Assembly (NCBI GenBank): GCA_024349245.1
Contig: JALDNG010000007.1
Span: 923,001 to 987,000 of the forward strand
Source of the DNA: Neodontobutis hainanensis
Lineage: Eukaryota > Chordata > Actinopteri > Gobiiformes > Odontobutidae
Direction of reading: 5' to 3'
Length of the DNA stretch: 64,000 nucleotides
Position numbers and translations under genes: made by a program. Shown one piece after another: positions 23,302 to 36,145 of this stretch; within the stretch, counting starts at the first letter, position 1; the number at the start of each line of letters is the position of its first letter. Below the pieces are notes generated by a model. It had not been told where the DNA came from. It did no database searches and was given only the letters and a program-made list of their open reading frames with translations.

Positions 23302-25684
23302 CTACAACCATTGAACTTGAACATTACCATACCTGGTACACTCCATCCACTGAGAACAACTAATTTCCCAGCAATAACTGACATTCACATACTTCAGTCT
23401 TTTGCAATGCTTGATTAAATTCTTCACTGTTATCATTTGGACATCAGTTCTTTGTAAGTCAAAGTGTTGTACATGTCCTAATGGCAGAGAATCCCTCTGG
23501 TGGATGTTGCCATTGTGTATTACATCTTGCAAAGCACAGTTCAAAGGACAAGGCAAGGAGACTAATCTGATCTTCTGAAGTAAAGGTGAGTGTGCCAGAA
23601 GACACCTTAGTATTGCCTTTAAGGGCATCCATGACATGTTAGGCTTCATTTGGCTATGCTCGTAGGAGAAACTGCAAAGATAAATGAAAATAAAAAATTA
23701 AGGATTGGAAAAAAAAAATAACAATGATTGTTGAGCCCAAATTTTGTACTTTTAATTCACAAATGCTAAGAATTTGTGAAAATACAAGGTTTAAAGTTTC
23801 CGTGCAATAAATATCTTTAATAATTGATATAATTTAACATAAAACGTACTTAAGCGTGAGCAGCCGGAGGTTAGAAAGCTGTATCAGATTCCAATCTATG
23901 TGTTGATCGTTGACATCTTCTTCTTGGTCTAATCCGTTATGATCATGTTCAGCAGAGATGGCCAGTTCTGTGAGTTTAGGACAAGTCTGAAGGACTTTCA
24001 ACAGCAACGAATCAGGAGAGGTTTTAACCCCCTCCAAAGTGAGTGAGACCAAAGAGGAACCTACAACATGCATGGTGCCAAGCAGATCGTTAATGAATCC
24101 TGAATATTGTAATGACAGGCTCTTCAGCTGGCCAGAGAAACTCTGAAGTCCCTTAGTTAATTGTACCCCTTCAGGTACTCCTTTAGTATCAGGAAAATCT
24201 GCATTGACAGATATACAGTGGATGTCTGGACATAACTGACCCAAACTAGCCAGTGACTCGCAAGACAATACCCTGACATCTCTCAGCCTTAGAGTTACGT
24301 GATCCCCACTTTCCATTTTCTTTCCTTGCATATGATGTTTATTTGGCTCTACTACATTATTTGTATCTTCCTCACTGTCACTAACAAAATCCTTACAAAA
24401 TAGTTCATTGTAATGTTCGCTTTCCTCTCCATCCTCCTCAATTTCTCTTGCAGTACTGCTGCTTTTCCAACTACATTGGCCCTGCCTCTGTATCCACTGT
24501 TTGCACACTTCCTCCAACCTAGGAAGTCCTTCTTTGTTAGTAAACTCATCTGTCTGATCAAAATTTCCATTCAAAATAAGATGGCAGGCTTGTGCCAGGC
24601 CCTCTATGGCTATTTTTTCCAAACCATGGAGTGTGAGAAGGAGGTAGGCTGCTACTGCAAAAGCATCACATTCTTGTTCCCCAAAACCAATATCAAAAGC
24701 CAATAGACTGTTGAGGGGAAGAGGAGACAGAGAAGAAATGGTTGCTCCAGAGGTACTGCAATAAGTTGATGTTGAGGAGACACAGCTTTCTTTGTTGCCA
24801 GGGACGAAAGAAGCACCTCCCCCAAGAGGTAGTAGTGCAGAAGGGGAGAGCAAATGACAACGAGATAGGTCTAGATGGCGCAGCAGAGTACAGTTTTGGG
24901 CAACTGCCCTAACTACACTTTTATCACAAGATGTTCCAGCCAGAGAGAGTGAGCGCAGTTTGGGTAAACAATGCAGAGTTTGTGAAAGGACTTTTGAAGG
25001 CAGTTGCTGGGCTCCGGAAAAATCCAGATGGGAAAGAAGCTGCAATAAGTACAACAACACACATAAAAATACATATTACAAAAGAATATATAGCACATAG
25101 AAATGGCACCGGACGCCACACTTGTTATTAATAATACAAGCCAAGAATCAAACACTGAATGTTTCACCTGGCAACGTGCAGCTATCTGGGCACAAACTGC
25201 AGAAGAGGCCAGACTGGGACAGTTATCAAGAGACAAACTACGTAGTTGGGGGACCAAAAGCAGATCAAGTGCCCCCCGGGACAGTTTTTTTCTGGTACAC
25301 AGCAGCATCAGTAGCTCCTCAACAAGCTCAGCACCTGAAGGGAAAAAGACACTCTCACAACTACCCTCATTTGTTATTATTGGTCACATAAATTTCAACA
25401 TGATATATCAAGAAATGAACTATGTGCAGTATTAAACACTCACATAAGAAGTTGAATGGCCCCATGATGTGTCTAAACAAGTACTGATCTAAGTACTTCT
25501 CAGCATAGTCTTTCACCCATATTGCATTCATGTTGTCAGCCAGGCTAAGGAGACACATTTGAGTCAATGAAAGGACACAGCCATTATCATCTGTGGTCCT
25601 GCAGTTCTTCATCCACCAAGGATTCTTCTTCTGTCTGGGTTGTTTTTTTCTTTTTCCTCCATTTGAGGCTCCGTACAGAGGCAT
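23302..25684 (-). CDS. Unnamed leucine-rich-repeat protein with BC-box
   Basis: I do not recognise a named orthologue. Four coding exons, 25684-25444, 25334-25168, 25039-23850 and 23671-23302, join in one frame to 655 aa. A Lys/Arg-rich start (residues 11-20) is followed by SLTQMCLLSL (39-48). This fits the elongin B/C-binding BC-box [TSP]LxxxCxxx[AILV]. AELVEELL (82-89) comes where Cul2 boxes sit in VHL/ZYG11/PRAME-type adaptors, but the usual Pro is a Cys (81). From about residue 100, AMN1/F-box-type Cys-containing LRRs follow (LRSLSLDNCPSL, LRHLDLSRCHLL, LKYVNVSYCWEI). A Glu/Asp-rich linker (about 335-367) splits the repeats. By family analogy it may be a substrate receptor of a Cul2 ubiquitin ligase; that is inference. 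The acceptor before the ATG exon follows a run of 35 T. Confidence 0.85.
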
Positions 25685-25704
25685 TCAGGTTTGTCAGTGC
25701 TAGA

Positions 25705-25708
<4 letters not shown>

Positions 25709-25743
<35 letters not shown>
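25709..25743. repeat. Poly(A) run (T on the gene strand)
   Basis: 35 A in a row on the + strand. For the - strand LRR gene it forms the pyrimidine tract just before the acceptor at 25700/25699. Confidence 0.95.
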
Positions 25744-25744
<1 letters not shown>

Positions 25745-27051
25745 ATTAAAAATAGAGATTCTAGCATAATTGTATAACCCTTCATTTGTGGTAGTCATGT
25801 ACAATATAGACTGTAAATGTAAAATAATCATATTCCTTTGTTCCTAGGCGTAAGTGATATTTTTAGGTGCAGTAGGCCTATGTTGAAGCTGCATAGGAGG
25901 TAAGCTATTGTATATAGCCTACTCAACTCTGAGTTTTTAATTCTAACTTTAGCTATTCGTAGTTTTTTTTTACAAACAAGTAAAAAAAAACTCAATTAAC
26001 AAACAAGTTAATTGATCAACTTATTATTTTCAGCCAGCGATTGGTAATCGGAAATTTGTTCAAATAAGTTAGCTACGGATAAGCATCTAAAAGGAAGCGC
26101 GTTATTTAGGTTATCTATTAAAAAGTATTTCTATTGTGGTACCACTTACCTAGCCAAAAAAAAAAAAGCTATATGTTTGCAACGACCGCTTGTAGGAGTG
26201 TACAGCAAACAAACCTACCTTTGCTCGATGTAACAACTTTACTTCCTGTTATTTTGGGTTAACTTAGCCCTGCGAATTGTTTCTCAGGCAATACTTCTGG
26301 CAGGAGGAACATTTTTATTATAATCTCTATCGAAGTTTGTAAGAAAATACAGCGACAAATACACAGCTCATACGTAAACTATCTTTTGAGTTTCATTACT
26401 GAGAGGACTTATGACCAACACAAACCAGGGGTCAACTGACATAAGTGTTTTCAATGTTCACATTGTCAGTGTCAGGGATTTATTTCTTTGATCAGATGTA
26501 GTGCTAAAAAGCTGCAACAGCACTATGACTTCAGTATTTCATTTATAAGCTACTGGGCAAAAAAGATAAACTCCTCAATGTCTCTAGATCTACCCTAAAG
26601 TTGGTCAATTCAATTATATATAGGGAAATGTTATCCAATGCAGACATGAAGATGCTTTTTCATGGGTATATTTTTCACTTGACTTTTCTAATGACCGTTT
26701 TAACAAATCTGATCTTAATTTTCTTTGGACAGTCCAAAATGCTGCAGCAAGGCAGTTAAAATGAACCTGAATACACTTTGTGTTTATTTTTTTTATTATT
26801 AGTAATTCATAAAGACAAACCAGATGTCTCTGTCGATCCTCTAATGTGTGTACGGAGACCTTCCCGGTAAAGCATCATGTAGATACCAACACCACAAATA
26901 TCAATTTGCACCCACTGCACATGCTCTATTTTAAGTGTGGTCAGTGGACTGTGGCAGTTCGCTGGCTATCGGACCCCTTTTTCATCTGACAAATCCATAT
27001 GTCTGATCATTATTTGACATTAAAACTACTCATTTATTTCTAAAATAATTC
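25744..27051. other. LRR gene 5' region and intergenic DNA
   Basis: A donor-like AAAG|GTAGGT near 26219 on the - strand suggests a noncoding first exon of the LRR gene at about 26.22-26.35 kb. From 26650 to 26980 there is a degraded LINE-like stretch. No other gene is supported. Confidence 0.45.
26650..26980. repeat. Degraded LINE-like relic
   Basis: 'tccaaaatgctgcagcaaggc' resembles the QNAAAR motif coding region at the end of L2-type reverse transcriptases. The phrase 'cttgacttttctaatg' before it recurs at 28.3 kb. Too decayed to place in a family. Confidence 0.35.
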
Positions 27052-27057
27052 TTTATT
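27052..27057 (-). terminator. Candidate poly(A) signal of gda
   Basis: AATAAA on the - strand about 690 bp after the gda stop codon; the interval 27.06-27.745 kb has no other coding signal and is probably 3' UTR. Confidence 0.4.
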
Positions 27058-27745
27058 TCAATCCAATCCCATTTGAAAAATAAAGGCACCTCATCTTGAC
27101 AAGTCAGTGCATCTCATTGCCCATCATGCTCTGATAAGCAATACACACAGAGACATCATAATAATTATTACATGGAACCGTTTCACATTTGTATGACATT
27201 TGTTTGACAGCTGCATTACAAAATGCAGTACTGATGCACAAACATTCCCTTGTTTTGGTAAAAGAGTTCCTAAATTTCAAATGATGGTATATGGCCTCTC
27301 CAACTGCCGCCAAACGCAGCAGCATAATGACACTAACAACATGAAGAGTTTTGACTTCAACTAGAATGACCATAGATTATATGAATGCTACATTGAATGG
27401 AGTGTAATATGGTTTAAGAATATTATTACAGATGAATATATACACTGTGTTTGTTTTGCTATTTAAAAACAAAACGTCCAAAGTCAATGTGTAACAAAAC
27501 AAGTACAATAGCCATTAATAATTTCCTATATTTTAAAGGTCAGAAAAGCTTCTGCACACTGTCCCAATTCCCATTTAAATATTTATTTGAACAATATGTT
27601 GGTCCAACTCCATCTGGTATCATTGACTTTTAAGGTGTGCAGAGAGAATCAAACTCCAAGGACTATATTTTAAAGCTCCAGCACATTATTGTGCTAAAAC
27701 TGTGGTATCTTGAATCAACAAAGATGTGTGGAGAAATAGATTTGA

Positions 27746-30700
27746 CTACATTTCTGAATCTGTGAATGGTACGACCTTCCTGCCGGCCACAAACACCTCT
27801 ACAATGTTCCGATCATCACCTGGAAAAGTGAAGAAAACGGGTCAGAGGTCCATCAAAATCAAACCAAGTTATGAAAAGAAACACTCACCCAAATTTAGGA
27901 ACTTTTCCAAAAGAACCTGTAATTAAAACAGAAAAAATACCATCAGTGTTCCAGGTAATGAGTGTTGCAATGAATGTTTTTTCATAACACCTATATTTAC
28001 GTCTGTGACACCAACCTTTGGTCCTTCAGGCTGTATCAGATCAATGGGTCCTCCAGGCACAACCATATTCACCCTCAGAGCATCAAAGTCTTTGCCAACT
28101 TCAAAGTTTCCTGTTTGGCCATCCAGGGATAATGCTGATGGGGAAAATGTAAAGTACATTCCTGAACTGTTTTCTAGATGTAATATTTTATCAAAATAAC
28201 AGTGTAACAGTGATTTGAAATAAAGTGCTTATTGGAACTGAGTAAAGTGTAATCAAAAATAGACATGAAAAACCTTATTTATGTATTTTTATTTATTCTT
28301 GGCTTGACTTTTCTAATGCCCTTTTACCCACAACTTAACTTAACTTGGTAATTCTCAATGACATTCCAGATAAGTCTCTGTCCGTTCATGTCCACAATGC
28401 TGCAAAATAGGCTTTTCTTTCTTTTTATTTCTAACCCAGTGATTTTATGCTTTACATAATTTTTTTAAAGTTTAACTAGACTGAAGGGTTTAAGTCACCC
28501 CGTGTCTGGAAATTTAATTTTTTACAGCTCATTTGACCTGCTGTTTATTTTTACATACTGAGCCTCACAGGAACCCTACCATGCCTCCTTCATCCACCCA
28601 AAATCTTTGAATGACACTGAGGCTTCTATTGTGCATCACCAAGGGCGCCTGGGGCCTCTGCTGTTCCAGGACTATTAGTCACAATAAACACATGCTGAGG
28701 ACTGTGAACAAAACACTCTAGTCAGAAAAAATAAATAAGAGTGAAAGTAAGATCCTCAAACCAATCAAATCTGATTTCACCCCTCTGTAAGCAGATAATC
28801 AAACAGACATACATATCAGAACCACGATTTAACAAGTATTTGAATCAAATAATTAAAAACCTATTATTTGCTTCAGCTTAAGTTTTTCAAAGAAAGAGTC
28901 TTGTGTTGCTTATGTCTTTTAATGGATTCGTACTAAATAACATTTTCAACAGGCTGTGTAAACTTTCCTAGTGTATGTTATATATATATATATATATATA
29001 TGCCATATAAAAAAATAAAATATAAACTTCGGTGCTTGTCTTGAAACCTACCTTGGCTGCCTCCAAGTGTGGCTAGTCTGAAGGCCTCCTCAAAGGAGAG
29101 AGGGTCCAGTTCTGGGTGTTGTATGGCCAAGACCTTAGATGAATCCAGAGCTCTCCTTATGGCATTCAGTATAGAAGCAGAATATCCACCTGCCACATCT
29201 AGCAATGCACCATAAATGTTGACAGATTCATACTGTAGGTTTTATAGAAATGCACTCTAGCCTAATACATTTACAAATTTTACTCAATTTTCTGAAATAT
29301 TTTCTGTCAGTTTTATTTCTTAGACTAAACTGATGAGCAGATGTGAAACTGATAGCTCTCTGCAGAGATAGTTACGTAACAGTCCTAAGTAACATATTAA
29401 ACTGTTAATAGCTGCTACTGCCTCCTTCTCGTGTGTGCCATAGTGTACTGTAATTATTCTTACCTGTTCCCAGCCCCAGCTTCACTTTGTGTTTCAAGAC
29501 ATTTTGTACATTCAATATACCACTGCATAATCTGGACAAGGAAAGAAATTTTCAATATTTAAACTTGGGCTTTCTCTGACAGATTACACACTATACAAAA
29601 CAAAAATTAAACATCAATATACTCACGAGATGTTGGAGTTTGGACAGTGAGACAAAGATGCTCCTTTCTCTCTGAACAATGACAACTCTTTGTCACTGAG
29701 GTGACAGCCATGAGCCATCACTGTCTGTAAAATTGTAATATTGTGACCAGTATGAAAAGTGTTTTTATGTTTTTATCCGTGTGCATTCAAATGAACCTTG
29801 TCAGTTAGCAGGTTATATGTGTGGTAGACGTCTGTATAGGATGAAGAGTCAGGAAACAGTTCCTTTACAAGTTTAACTTCTTCTTGGTTTTCACTAATGT
29901 GACTCTGTGGACACAATAGCAAGGTAAACACTAAGTGGGTTAATGGAGAAGAATATAGACACTCTAGATGAATACAGTTTTACAAAGCATTGAATACACT
30001 CTGGTTAGCTCAATTCTTTATCCAGTGTGTAGGGAAAAACCAGCTGTCTCTGATAACAGGTCCCAGTGGATGCAGCCTGGTTCGGTTGCCACAGAAAAGT
30101 CACCTGAATGTGCAGATTGTTATTTTTGGCTATTTCTCCCAGCTGTCCTAGTAAGGCTCCTGTGCAAGATGGAGCAAAGCGTGGGGTCACCACTGGTTTT
30201 ACAAGAGGATACTGGAAAACACACATTGAAAAAGAAAAAGCTGCATCATAGATTAAACTGTTAAGTACACTGTATATGATGTCACATTAAGTTTACCTTC
30301 TTGTTCAATAGTTCAGATATAAACCTTTAAAGTAGAAAACAATCATAGGTTTTAGTCAGATATTAAATTTAACACACATATAGTACATGACAGTTCAATG
30401 AAGACACCCACCGACAGGTTTCCTCTTGAGACTCCTGAAGTGTTTCTTTGTAGTGTTTCACAGAATTGTTTCTGTCCATACACACTTTACCCACCAACGC
30501 ACGCTGACCAAAGTCATCTACAAAAGATAAAATATGATATGATTGTGACCATCAACTACTTTTGTGCATTACACATTCCCATTGTCATCAATAATCTACT
30601 GCTGCTAGTTTTGTTGCATGTAATCTTCTAAATGTTCTTGAAAAACAACACTTGTCTAATCTAGTATTAACATGATTATAGAAATGAAGGATGGAAGATT

Positions 30701-32743
30701 TTCTTCAAAAGCTAAATTAGGCTATGGCAGAGAAAACAAAATGTCTGCTTCAAGACTAAGACAGGCTCATCAGTTGCCAGGTAACTGCTAAACAAGTGTC
30801 TTGGTACCAGGCAATCCCCGTAGAACAAGTGTAAACCACCATGTCTACTAAATGCCGACAAGAGAAGAAAACTAGAACAAAAGATCAGATTTCAATAAAT
30901 CTAATGAAACACTAGACTTTAAAAGATACCAGGTGCATAAAACGATAACCTTTGGGTTTGTAAGTATCTCAGTAAACGTTTTAATTCACATTTCTTAAAT
31001 ATCCACCACCAGCATAGAAATTGTAACTAAATAACTGTGAGCTATTGGTATACAAACAGCATTTCACAACAGGGCAAAGATTAAGGTTGAATGACCCTGA
31101 TAGCACAGAATGACTGCACTGTCTGAGGTTATGCTCTCTGGCTCATGGCCTTTGCATTATGTAAAGCTTGCACTATAACGAAAATGACATCAAAGTGACC
31201 AAATACACAGAAAATATATAAGAAATACATATTTGTATTAATGCATTTTCTTATTTACATAAATATGCATCAACTTGTCCTGTGTTTTAGTCAGACATTA
31301 AGTAACAATTCCTGTGGCTGTGTGTGTGTTCTGTTTGTGTTTTTCTTACGAGCAATCTGGCCCAGCAGGAGAGAGGCGTCTGTGTGTATAGTGGCAAAGT
31401 AACAAGCAGTGGTTGTCCCGTTTCTCAGGGTGCGTTTCTGTAAAGGGTATAGGCACATAAAAAAGTGTTATTTAAATATTTCTTTAAGCCACTAATTGCT
31501 TTGCCATTCTTCTTAACCAACAGGCATTTAAGTATGTACAGAAATTACCACTCAAAGGTTTTCTGCAGGCACACATACAAACTTACCACAATTTGTTTGT
31601 AGACCTTGCGAGCAAAGTCTAAATCTTTGAACTGTGATTCCACAGGAAAAGTGTAAGTGTTCAACCACTGTAACAAAGGCATATCCAAAGCTGTGCCAGC
31701 GTAACTGTACTGGGAGGCATGGATGTGAGTATCCACCATTCCTGGCATGAAGAACTCACTAGATTAAAAAAAGCCACAAGGTTTAGTCAAAATGATTAAG
31801 TGACTATACTAATGTGTAAACTAACAAGTTCAAATAAAATACAGTTTTCTACTGTAATTGTCCAGAGGACTGGATTTGGCCTGCTGACTTAGTTATTTGA
31901 GCATGGGACAGCAAAGAAGGCAACGCTCCTTATCTCCGCTCTGAACCCAGCGGACTGTGCGCAAAGGTAGAGGGAGCGCGCGACTGAACTGTATCATTAA
32001 TATGAAGCTACTTAATTCAAACTCTTAAAGAAGTTGCTCTGAAGTAAAAGCCATAGACTCTTGTTGGACGCTGTACTCAGTGTAAAGGCCGTGTTTATAG
32101 TGGGACAGGTGCGCGACTGAGCTCAGAGTTGGTTTCACTTTAACCATGGAGATCTAACAAGCTCTACATTCTCTTTCTCTGCGGACAAGTTTGACAAGTT
32201 GGCACGATCATTAAATTCCACCATCGCTTTCCATTAGATAACTAGTTGACCCAATCAACAATGTATTTCACCATTTAAGATGAAGAAACTTTCACATTTT
32301 GGTAGCCCGACTCGAAAAAGCAATAGTCCCGGGACGTCGCGATAATGCGAGCCCTGCATTGTGTAAGTTACAGTGTATGGCTTGATTTATTTTTATTGCT
32401 TTCATAGCAGCACAAAGATAATAAAAATTAAACCTACTGTTGTGTCAAGTGGATGACATCAGACGGACTGAAATCTACAGCCAGTTTGGACAGATCTTCG
32501 CCTTTTCCAATGAAAGCGATCTGTATTAAAGTTCCAATAAAGATGTGTTCAGATAAAAGACCTCTACTATTTTCATTTTTTACATTATTTGACAAAAAAG
32601 CTAAGAATCTTGGGACAAACCTTTCCCTCGCTGTCTACTCCTAGAAGTCCATCTTCCAGGATCTGTAGCGCGCTGTGCTGAGTCGAGTGCACAAATGTGC
32701 CCCTGAATACGCGCGCAATACCCGTTTTGTTCCCGCTGGCCAT
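27746..32743 (-). CDS. gda: Guanine deaminase
   Basis: Cytosolic zinc hydrolase of the amidohydrolase family that turns guanine into xanthine and ammonia. Fourteen coding exons: 32743-32621, 32520-32438, 31758-31587, 31437-31350, 30517-30412, 30324-30297, 30211-30104, 29904-29797, 29724-29627, 29531-29464, 29198-29052, 28134-28016, 27916-27889, 27819-27746; total 449 aa (human 454). Zinc and catalytic residues are all kept: H80 and H82 (DTHIHASQ), H238 and E241 (SHISE), H277 (MAHGCH) and D328 (DVAGGYS). Two exons are only 28 nt long. The ATG at 32743 gives an N terminus like human; an in-frame ATG at 32827 would add 28 residues. A CCAAT motif (+ strand, near 32876) lies upstream. Confidence 0.96.
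28290..28720. repeat. Possible degraded LINE-like relic in a gda intron
   Basis: Shares the phrase 'cttgacttttctaatg' and 'ccacaatgctgcaaaatagg'-like words with the stretch at 26.65 kb. Family not determined. Confidence 0.3.
28979..29001. repeat. (TA)n microsatellite
   Basis: About 11 TA units in the gda intron between exons 11 and 12. Confidence 0.85.
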
Positions 32744-34410
32744 CTCCTCGGGAAAAGTCGGTGTCAACAGTGGCTGTGTTGACGCCGCAGCAGAGCAGCG
32801 GGTTTTGTCAGCTGGTGCTTTAAACACGGTGCACTAAAAGGCAAAACTCCACCTGACAGGGAAGACACTGCGCAGCCAATAAGAGCGCGCCCATACAGAC
32901 TGAGCGTTCATGTGTCCGCCTCTCTGGGACTGTACACCAGTGTGCCCTTATCTGAAGCTGAGAGTTTTTATGACCCCGTGGCCTTCTACATCTGGAGTTG
33001 CATAAGAACCTGATTTGATGTAAGAGAAGTAGGCTATCTTTTATTGATGTCTTACTTTATTGCTCAAGATGCACATGAGAAGTGGAAAGCGAAGCCATCT
33101 GATGCCGTTTAAACGAGGAATGCAGAAAAGACACAATTATGTGTTGCAGAATATTTGTGTACTGTACCATCTTCGTCACAGAACCGCACAAAGTAACTTT
33201 TTGTATAAAAGCAAAAAGACAGAGGACGTAGAACTGACTGCAGTATTTGAATATTTGGAAAGGGAGCAAGAGGCAACAAAAACGGGCTTTTTACTTTATC
33301 TGTCTAACATAAGCTACTTGAAAAAAATGCAGGTCTATAGCGCTATTAAGGCTATATTTTATGTTAGTATTACCTGGCTACTCGTGTAAAGTTGTGGCAG
33401 GCTTTTTGACTTTTGACTTGTCTTTTGGTAGGTTTTCTAAAAAATTGCCAACACATTTCTGAAATAATTTATGGTAAAAAGACATTACAGTAAATAATAA
33501 AAAACCTCAACATTATGAGACATTTTGAGAATAAATCTTACAACAGCATATTTCAAGGTTCCCTGTTGGCACACTATCCTCTGTGTGGCCTACTCATCAT
33601 TGATCCTCTTTTCTTACAATCATGTTTGTGTAGTCATGGTTACTGATTTTCCCTTTTTGCATCTGAAAGGGGCTATTGTAGAAGAATAGAGGCTATGATC
33701 TAGAAGTAAGAATAGGTCAATAACTAAATTTTACTTATACATAATAACACATTGTATAGCCTGCTGGTTAACTGGCCATTTCAATTGATTTATTTAACCC
33801 TCACAACTACATTTCAATTGATTTAACCAGATTTGAAAAGCCCCATTAACAATGTTTGAACATATTAGAAATACTAAACTTTAAAATGATGATGTTCTTG
33901 TGTTGTTGTGGAGCAATTCATTCATTAAATTGTGTGTCTAGCAAATCTTTTGTCAAGCTGTTTGTGAAATATCAGGTCTGTAATACTAACAGTAGCATAA
34001 TCACCACTACTTTTACTCCACTAGGTGTTTTATTAAAGGTTAAATCCGTGTCCAACTTTTAGTCTTGAGATTTATATTTATATCATGTCTTTTTTGGCAC
34101 GCTGCACCCTGGTTACCACGAGTTCAAAGTGATGAACAATGGTCATGCGTATGTATCAGAACTAAACCATGTGAGCAATAATCACACACTACACAAAGGG
34201 AAATCCAGTGAAATTACTCATTCTGTTATTCATAGGCCATGATGTGATGTCTCAAAGAAGAAAGAAAAAAAAACACTTCTTTGACAAAATAATTGACACT
34301 GGAAATTTACGCAACAACATGGAAATTTTCAGTAAAAAATAAAATGCACGCACGGATTCTACACAGTTAGCAGTCTATATTTGACAACTAGTCTTTGCCA
34401 GCAGGGGGAA
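32744..34410. other. gda promoter side and intergenic DNA
   Basis: The first 200 bp upstream of gda are GC-rich (32750-32950) with a CCAAT motif and are the likely promoter. The remainder to 34.41 kb has no supported gene. A 109-codon open frame at 33060-33389 has no domain, no splice partners and ordinary AT-rich composition. Confidence 0.5.
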
Positions 34411-36145
34411 TACAGAGAGGGGCATTTAAAAGTTTACATACACTGGTAGAATTTGTGTTTTTTACCCAAATTACCCTGTTCAAAAGTTTACATACCCCAG
34501 TCTTTTGTGGTAGCTGTTTTCTCAGATAGTAAAGCTGCCTATTCTTCTTGGCAAAAAGTTTCCAGTTCCTGTAAATTCTTGGGCTGTCTTGCAATTGCAT
34601 GAACTGTACGTTTGAGATCTTCCCAGAGTGGCTCAATGATATTGAGGTCAGGAGACTGAGATGACCAGTCCAGAACCTTCATTTTATGCTGCTGTAGCCA
34701 ATGACAGGTTGACTTGACCTTGTGCTTTGGATTGTTGTTGGAACGTCCAAGTAGGCCCCATGCACAGCTTCCGGACTGATGAGTGCAAAATTTTCTTCTT
34801 ATAACATGCTGCATTCATCTTGCCATCAATTTTGACCAAGTTTCCTGTGCCTTTGTAGCTCACACATCTCCAAAACATCAGTGATCCACCTCCATGTTTC
34901 ACAGCAGGAATGGTGTACCTTTTATCACAGGCCTTGTTGACCTCTCCAAATGTAATGTTTACGGTTGTGACCAAAAAGTTCAATTTTGGTTTCATCACTC
35001 CAAATGACTTTGTTCCAGAAGTTTTGAGGCTTGTCTCTGTGCTGTTTGGCAATTTGTAAGTAGGATGCTTCATGGCATTTGTGTAGTAATGGCTTTCTTC
35101 TATAGCGACTTAACCGTGCAGCCCATTTGTCTTTAATTGCTTCCTTATTGTGCATCTTGAAACAGACAGATCACTTTTTTCACACAGTCTTGTAATTTAG
35201 CTGAAGTTATTTGTGTTTTTTCCTGAATAGATTTTCTGGCAGTTGTGGCTTAAACTTTTGTTGGTTTGGTTTCAACAGAATCCCACATTTTAAACACTGC
35301 TGATTGGTATTCTCAATTCCTTGGAAATCTTTTTACATCCCTTTCCTGGTTTATACAGTTCAATTACCTTTTCCCACAAATCCTTTGCCAATTGTTTTGC
35401 TTTCCCCATGACTCAGAAACATCAGTACAGCACTGGATGAGAGATGCAAGGGTCTGTCAGGAGCCCAGAAACTCACTGACCTTTTACACACACACTGATT
35501 ACAAGCAACAGAGTACAGGTGAGAACGGTTACTTTTAGTAGCCATTCAAACCTGTTTGTGTCAACTTGTGTGCATTTATCAGGCCCAAATCCCCAGGGTA
35601 TGTTGTTAGGGAAATTATATATATATATAGTTATGAATTACTGTTTGCTCCTAATCCTGTTCAGGTCATGTCAGTCCTCCTCATGTCATGTCCTTCATGC
35701 TAATCCAAACATAGACATAGACTTAACTTGCCAAGGCCTGGGAACTGTCATGGTGGGTGTAAACAATACACCTCCTTCCACTGATTGTACGGCATGATAT
35801 AAAATCTAATTTATTGTTTACCTTTGCAAGCAAGCATTATCCTGTACATTTGTCCACATGTGTGTGATTTGCTTTATTCTTGCAAGAATTTTAACCTGAC
35901 CATTTATGCTAAATTGTACGCTGTCTCCATTGTCTCTCTCATTGATCTAAACTACAAATTATTTTAACATATGTAACCTTCTGAAAAGGATAATTTGAGT
36001 AGTTTATTACTTTAAGTAGTAAACACAGTTGTTAGACAATAAATGTCTTAAATACTAACTAGTTTTGTGTTATCATATTCTCTGAAAAATCACCACCAAA
36101 TAAAATCATAAATTCTGCGAGGGTATGTAAACTTATGAGATCATT
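34411..36145 (-). mobile_element. Tc1/mariner transposon, degenerate
   Basis: The left end carries two direct copies of AAAGTTTACATAC (about 34429 and 34480), and the right end carries the inverted copy GGTATGTAAACTTAT near 36121. This is the IR/DR arrangement of fish Tc1 elements. Between them, on the - strand, lies a broken transposase. Exact ends and TA target-site duplication were not fixed. It sits between the 5' side of gda and the 3' end of the C9orf85 homologue. Confidence 0.75.
34540..35410 (-). pseudogene. Tc1-like transposase, frameshifted
   Basis: Begins near 35410 with a MGKAKQLAKDLWEKV-like start. It continues through KVIWSDETKIELFG (DDE motif with the first catalytic Asp) and WSSQSPDLNIIEPLWEDLK (third acidic residue). 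These parts lie in different frames with stops between, so no active enzyme can be made. Standard full-length Tc1 transposases are about 340 aa. Confidence 0.8.

Noticed and set aside
33060..33389. 109-codon open frame on the + strand upstream of gda
   Set aside because: No domain, no splice partners, AT-rich random composition; long open frames are expected by chance in 64 kb.
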